From NCBI GenBank assembly GCA_900104495.1, contig FMXS01000017.1, positions 28,417 to 92,416 of the forward strand: a stretch of 64,000 bases of DNA. Direction: 5' to 3'. This DNA is from Ruminococcaceae bacterium FB2012. GTDB taxonomy: Bacteria; Bacillota; Clostridia; Oscillospirales; Ruminococcaceae. The translations under genes and the position numbers were made by a program. This document shows positions 60,024 through 64,000 of this stretch, piece by piece (the first letter of the stretch is position 1; each line of letters begins with the position of its first letter). The notes under the pieces are model-generated. The model ran no database searches. It was not told the DNA's origin and saw only the letters and a program-made list of their open reading frames with translations.

Positions 60024-61154
60024 ATGTTTCTTCACGACCTGAAATATGAGCTTATCTCCAGCCTGCGGACCAAACAGGTCATAATTTGGCTGCTGATATA
60101 TCCTATGATACTGGGGACGCTTTTCAAGGTGGCATTCTCCGGCATCTACGAAAAGGAGAACCTGTTCAGCTCCGTGCCCGCCGTGGTGGTGGGATGCTCC
60201 GAGGGCAGCCCCCTGCGTTCGGTGCTGGACGGCATGAAAAACTCCGACAAGCCCCTTCTCGATGTGAAATACGCCGACAGAGAAGAAGCCGAAAAGCTCC
60301 TTAACGACGGCGATACCGAAGGCATCATCGACGCCTCCGGCGAGGCGCTGACTCTTACGGTGGCAGGCGAGGGAATGAACGAAACTATCCTCAAAGCCTT
60401 CTGCGACCAGTATAACTCCAACGCCAAGGTAATTACGGAATCCGCCTCCGACCCCGCCAAGCTGGGAGCAGTGACGGAACAGCTGATGAAGGACGCCAAT
60501 GTGGTAGAGCACAAACAGCTTGTGGAAGGCAATATGGACTTCTTCGTGGAGTACTTCTACAATCTGGTGGCGATGATAGCCCTCTTCGGCTCCATGATAG
60601 GCATTACGGCGGCTATGGACAATCAAGCCAATCTTTCGGCCCTAGGCGCAAGAAAATGCTGCTCTCCCCGCCCGAAGATGCTCAGCCTGCTGGCGGCCCT
60701 TACCGCAAGGTTCATCCTTATGGCGGTATGCATGGTCATCACTATCAGCTATTTCAGCTTTATCCTCAAGATAGACTACGGCGAAAGACTGGGGCTCGTT
60801 TACCTGGCAGGCACCGTGGGCGGGATGCTGGGCGTCAGCCTCGGATTTGCGGTGGGCTCTATCGGATTCGGAAACTATGGCATCAAAAATTCCATACTCA
60901 CCGCCGTGAGCCTGCTGCTCTGCTTCTGCAGCGGCCTTATGGACGGCAATATGAAAATACGGATACAGGAGAACGTTCCTGTCCTCAACAAGCTCAATCC
61001 TGCGGCGGTCATTGCAGACAGTATGCACTGCCTGAACGTATTCAACGATACCAAGATGTATACCGAAAAGCTCATCACAATGCTGGTGATGACGGCGGTG
61101 CTGGTGATGTTCGGCTTCATTATCACAAGGAGGCGCAAGTATGCAAGTCTTTAA
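60024..61154 (+). CDS. ABC-2 transporter permease, subunit 1
   Basis: 376 residues. One membrane segment near the N terminus (about 22-42), then a large extracellular region (about 45-175), and five further segments in the C-terminal half (about 180-370), the ABC2_membrane_3 layout. It is paired with a similar permease encoded next, which it overlaps by 14 bases. Confidence 0.9.
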   Translation: MFLHDLKYELISSLRTKQVIIWLLIYPMILGTLFKVAFSGIYEKENLFSSVPAVVVGCSEGSPLRSVLDGMKNSDKPLLDVKYADREEAEKLLNDGDTEGIIDASGEALTLTVAGEGMNETILKAFCDQYNSNAKVITESASDPAKLGAVTEQLMKDANVVEHKQLVEGNMDFFVEYFYNLVAMIALFGSMIGITAAMDNQANLSALGARKCCSPRPKMLSLLAALTARFILMAVCMVITISYFSFILKIDYGERLGLVYLAGTVGGMLGVSLGFAVGSIGFGNYGIKNSILTAVSLLLCFCSGLMDGNMKIRIQENVPVLNKLNPAAVIADSMHCLNVFNDTKMYTEKLITMLVMTAVLVMFGFIITRRRKYASL

Positions 61155-62295
61155 TACCTTCTTCAAGGTCCTGAAAAAGAAAAAGACCGCGCTGGTGATC
61201 TACACGGTGATCTTCCTCGTTATCTCCTTCGTGCTGGCGAGTGGTTCAGAAACCAGGGACCAGTTCAAGGAAAGCAAGCTGAAAATAATGGTCATCGACG
61301 AGGACGCCTCTGCGGCATCCAAAGCCCTGACGGACCTTATCGGCAAGAAGCACACCATAAAGGAAAAGACCTCCGACGATGACGAGCTCACCGAGAAGCT
61401 CTACTGGACCACAATTGACTACGCCCTTGTCATCAAGAGCGGATATGAGAGCAATCTCGTTTCGGGCAGCACCGACGACCTCTTCGGGGAGTATCACGTC
61501 CGGGAGAACTACTCCACGGCCTATATGACCACGGTGCTGGGACAGTATGTAAAGACCGCAAGGGCGTACCTTGCGGCGGGCAAGCCCCTTGACGAGGCCC
61601 TTTCCGCCACGGCGGATACCCTCTCCAAGGACACTGAGACCATCTATTATGAAAAGAGCGACGGCAGCTCCGAGGATTATTCCAACGAGTTTTCCACATA
61701 CTTCCAGTATATGCCTTATATACTGCTGGCGGTGCTGATGTCGGTGCTGGGCGCGGTGCTGACCATAATGAACCGCAAGGATATCCGCTTCCGGACGGAT
61801 TGCTCCTGCACGAAGCCACGGAGCGCGACCTTACAGATATTCGGCGCGGCGGTAGTAATGGTGCTGGGGATATGGCTGCTCTACATGGTCGCGGGGATAT
61901 TCCTCTACGGCGGGATATACAGAGGCATTGCGTGGCTGGCGGTGCTGAACAGTCTGGTATTCACGATAGTAGCGGCTTCGATCTCGCTGTTCATAGCGGG
62001 GCTGGGGCTTGAAGAGAACGTGTTCACGGCGATAACGATAATCGTGAGCCTTGGGATGTGCTTCCTCTGCGGGATATTCGTACCGCTGTCGGTACTGGGC
62101 GAGGGAGTAAAGACTGCGGGGCGGTTCCTGCCGGGGTACTGGTACGTTGTAGCCAACGATATGCTGAAGGGCGCGGAGCCCTTTGACGCGGGGAAATACG
62201 CGGGATGCATCGGCATACAGCTTGGATTTGCGGCAGCATTTGTAATGCTGAGCCTGGTAGTGAAGAAATCGAGAAAGCGCGAAACAACGGCGTAA
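61141..62295 (+). CDS. ABC-2 transporter permease, subunit 2
   Basis: 384 residues with the same build as its upstream neighbour: N-terminal membrane segment (about 20-38), an extracellular domain (40-195) and C-terminal segments (200-378). The two permeases probably form a heterodimer driven by the ATPase at 59071. In its last third the codon use turns noticeably more G/A-ending (for example runs of GCG, GGG and ATA), unlike the first part; the meaning is unclear. Confidence 0.9.
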   Translation: MQVFNTFFKVLKKKKTALVIYTVIFLVISFVLASGSETRDQFKESKLKIMVIDEDASAASKALTDLIGKKHTIKEKTSDDDELTEKLYWTTIDYALVIKSGYESNLVSGSTDDLFGEYHVRENYSTAYMTTVLGQYVKTARAYLAAGKPLDEALSATADTLSKDTETIYYEKSDGSSEDYSNEFSTYFQYMPYILLAVLMSVLGAVLTIMNRKDIRFRTDCSCTKPRSATLQIFGAAVVMVLGIWLLYMVAGIFLYGGIYRGIAWLAVLNSLVFTIVAASISLFIAGLGLEENVFTAITIIVSLGMCFLCGIFVPLSVLGEGVKTAGRFLPGYWYVVANDMLKGAEPFDAGKYAGCIGIQLGFAAAFVMLSLVVKKSRKRETTA

Positions 62296-62303
62296 CAAAA
62301 GGC

Positions 62304-62850
62304 CCGAGCGCGGGCGGCGCAATTCCGCCGCAAGCAACATAGTGCAGGAAACAAGATAGCGATGCGGCGGGGCCGAACAAAGCTGTAAACCAAACCGGCG
62401 GGGCTATCAAAAGTGCGAATCCAGACGCGAAGCGCATTCCGCCCATCCAAGGGCGCGGTCAGCCCTTGGCGGGGTCTGGGGCTGGCCCCAGCGGAGCTCG
62501 AGGCAGAGCCTCGTTCGGCGCGTCAGCGACGACCCCGGCGCTGCACAAAAAAAGAGTAGGGAAACGAAGAAGTTTCTCTACTCTTTTTTATGTGGACAAA
62601 CCATACGCAGCGCCGGGAAAAGGTGTCCTCCTGCACTCGCAGGAAACAGCGAGGACGCGAAGCGACCGAGCGTCTTTCCGTCCCCCGACGAGCCAAAGTG
62701 AGGGGCTTTCTGCTACGCCCAAAACGTGGGAGCAGAATCACAACGTAGGCTCACGCCCCAATTCGGGGGCTTTCCGGTCGCCCCCGAACCCCTTCGGGGA
62801 TGCCCTTAACGGCGGAGCAGGTTCACAACATAGGCTCACGCCCGTATTCG
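62304..62850 (+). repeat. Modular repeat A5
   Basis: Has the GGCCCGAGCGCGGGCGGCGCA start and an L module (62323-62380). Core at 62534-62617; from the core to the first tail hairpin it is nearly identical to A1, apart from lacking the triple hairpin insertion. Fills the gap between the convergent ABC permease and cohesin-dockerin genes, ending about 14 bases before the stop of the latter. Confidence 0.88.
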
Positions 62851-62863
62851 GACCCGCCTGTTA

Positions 62864-64000
62864 TCACTGCGAGTTCAGAAGCTTCTGAAGAGCGGCGATG
62901 TCCTTCATGTTTATCTTGCCGAAAGGCGAGGCGAGGTCGGCGGCTTCTTCAACTATTACGTTGCCCCAGCCGTTGACATAACGCTGGAGTTCCGCTAAGT
63001 CTTTCATGTTCACGGAACCGTTCCCGTTGACGTCTCCGATCAAGTAACTGCGGACTTCCACGGAACCGCTGACTGCCGAGAAGTTTACGTTTTTGTGTTC
63101 CTTGTTGTATATTTTCCCTTCTGTATAGCTGAGGGTTATCGGGTATTTTCCCTTGCCTGCCTTCTCCTTGACCTCAAAGGTCAGACGGGCTAAAAGACCG
63201 TTCTGAATATTGTCGGTGCCGCCGCCGGCGCTCCAGCTTATCACCAGAGGCTCGGTGCCGACGGGCCCGAAGGACGTCCCGGCGTAGATACCCGATTCGG
63301 CCTTGACAAGAGTCATCACACTGCTGTCATAGGCGGCCTCCAGACTCAGAGAGGCAATGCCGGGATTGTTCTTGATGCGGATGTCTACGGTCACGGTCTT
63401 GCCCGCACTCGCAGTCACTCTGTCAGCCGTTATCTGCGGAGCCGTCCCCGCGGGGAGCTGAGGGATAGCGCTGACCTCGTGGATGTGGCATACACTGCAC
63501 TCCCGCTCTTTTTCACCCTGGGATGTCGTTGTGGGCTCGCGGGTTATCTTCCATGGGCCGAAGCTATGCCCCGTGGCCTTGATAACGGTGCTTGCCTTGG
63601 TTATCTCGTTCGTGCAGGCGGAATCGCTGAAATACTTTCCGCAGTTGGAGCAGTACCAATAGGCGGTGTTGCCGGCTGTGGTACAGGTAGCGGCCTTGGC
63701 GGCGGTGGCGGTGGTCTTGTGGCCCGTGGCCTTGATAACGGTGCCGGCCTTGGTTATCTCGTTGGTGCAAGCCGAATCGCTGAAATATTTTCCGCAGTTG
63801 GAGCAGTACCAGTAGGCGGTGTTGCCGGCTGTGGTACAAGTCGCGGCCTTGGCGGCGGTGGCTGTGGTCTTATGGCCCGTGGCCTTGATAACGGTGCTGG
63901 CTTTTGTTATCTCGTTGGTGCAGGCGGAATCGCTGAAATACTTCCCGCAGTTGGAACAGTACCAATAGGCCGTATTTCCGGCTGTCGTGCAGGTAGCGGC
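62864..64000 (-). CDS. Cohesin-like and dockerin protein with 51-residue repeats (3' part)
   Basis: The frame is open across all 379 codons to the right edge, so the N terminus is outside. The visible part starts with at least two full and one partial copy of a 51-residue (153-base) repeat with a YWYCSNCGKYF motif and one more Cys, then a divergent CSVCH segment. A cohesin-like domain follows (about 190-320; ITADRVTASAGKTVTVDI). The end is a type I dockerin: DVNGNGSVNMKDLAELQRYV, then a weaker second loop GKINMKDIAALQKLL. Likely a secreted cellulosome-associated protein. Confidence 0.85.
   Translation of the reverse strand, partial: AATCTTAGNTAYWYCSNCGKYFSDSACTNEITKASTVIKATGHKTTATAAKAATCTTAGNTAYWYCSNCGKYFSDSACTNEITKAGTVIKATGHKTTATAAKAATCTTAGNTAYWYCSNCGKYFSDSACTNEITKASTVIKATGHSFGPWKITREPTTTSQGEKERECSVCHIHEVSAIPQLPAGTAPQITADRVTASAGKTVTVDIRIKNNPGIASLSLEAAYDSSVMTLVKAESGIYAGTSFGPVGTEPLVISWSAGGGTDNIQNGLLARLTFEVKEKAGKGKYPITLSYTEGKIYNKEHKNVNFSAVSGSVEVRSYLIGDVNGNGSVNMKDLAELQRYVNGWGNVIVEEAADLASPFGKINMKDIAALQKLLNSQ

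Noticed and set aside
26200..62750. Open frames inside family A repeats whose translations look conserved between copies (for example KKRVGKRRSFSTL)
   Set aside because: They are similar only because the DNA is repeated. They lack start codons and ribosome binding sites, sit in shifting contexts, and the substitutions preserve stems rather than codons.
54081..62850. Family A copies as integron attC sites with gene cassettes
   Set aside because: No attC core motifs or integrase gene are seen, the genes run in both directions, and the repeat is much longer than attC.

Overview
The window looks like a chromosomal segment of a Ruminococcus-like member of the Oscillospiraceae (Clostridia). The evidence is type I dockerin and cohesin modules, a spoIIAA-spoIIAB-sigF sporulation operon with a Spo0A-like regulator, stand-alone AICAR transformylase paired with a PurO-type IMP cyclohydrolase, plant-polysaccharide enzymes (GH43, pullulanase), and Firmicutes-style promoters and ribosome binding sites in fairly GC-rich DNA. 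The assignment is an inference. I found no rRNA, tRNA, CRISPR array or intact insertion sequence.

Layout. 1-8.2 kb, minus strand: uppP, an FtsK/SpoIIIE translocase, a P-loop kinase-like protein and the 5' part of a YgiQ-type radical SAM gene form one operon; then a lipoprotein gene and the spoIIA operon. 8.4-15.2 kb, plus strand: an MraY-like transferase, a flippase-like membrane protein, pssA and psd (envelope lipid genes), a type I pullulanase and an NlpC/P60 lipoprotein. 15.3-19.9 kb: ECF sigma factor, membrane anti-sigma-like protein, lipoprotein and vWA lipoprotein. 20-26.2 kb: araD, GH43, a Spo0A paralog with a degenerate receiver, a membrane-anchored MerR protein and a MutS-like ATPase. 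26.8-30.9 kb: an FtsX/ATPase exporter pair, then convergent ksgA. 31.1-32.6 kb: a BspA-type LRR dockerin gene broken by an in-frame TGA, and a small gene whose ribosome binding site lies inside a hairpin. 32.7-40.5 kb: purine operon (leader ORF and terminator, purE, purC, purM, unknown membrane protein, purN, purO, AICAR transformylase, purD). 40.6-49 kb, minus strand: GNAT, ychF, a small acidic membrane protein, a large permease, an aminotransferase, HPr, trmD and rimM. 49.1-54 kb, plus strand: an HD-GYP protein and a chain of small genes ending in a macrodomain protein. 54-64 kb: HAD phosphatase, alpha/beta hydrolase, DHHW lipoprotein, a three-gene ABC-2 exporter and the 3' part of a cohesin-dockerin protein, separated by long repeats.

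The most unusual content is non-coding. Five copies of a modular 0.4-0.65 kb element (A1-A5) share an 84-85 bp core in which an outer stem CCCGGCGCTG/CAGCGCCGGG encloses a terminator-like hairpin whose pairing is kept despite base changes. All five lie in the same orientation whatever the direction of the flanking genes, and four are clustered in the last 10 kb. Other families are a stand-alone hairpin module (L), an element that ends directly upstream of gene starts (B), AT-rich palindromes that supply the last codons of two genes (C), and a 25-bp tandem array. Regulatory candidates include an exact 0A box upstream of the Spo0A paralog, an inverted repeat over the MerR promoter, and a leader ORF plus terminator ahead of purE.
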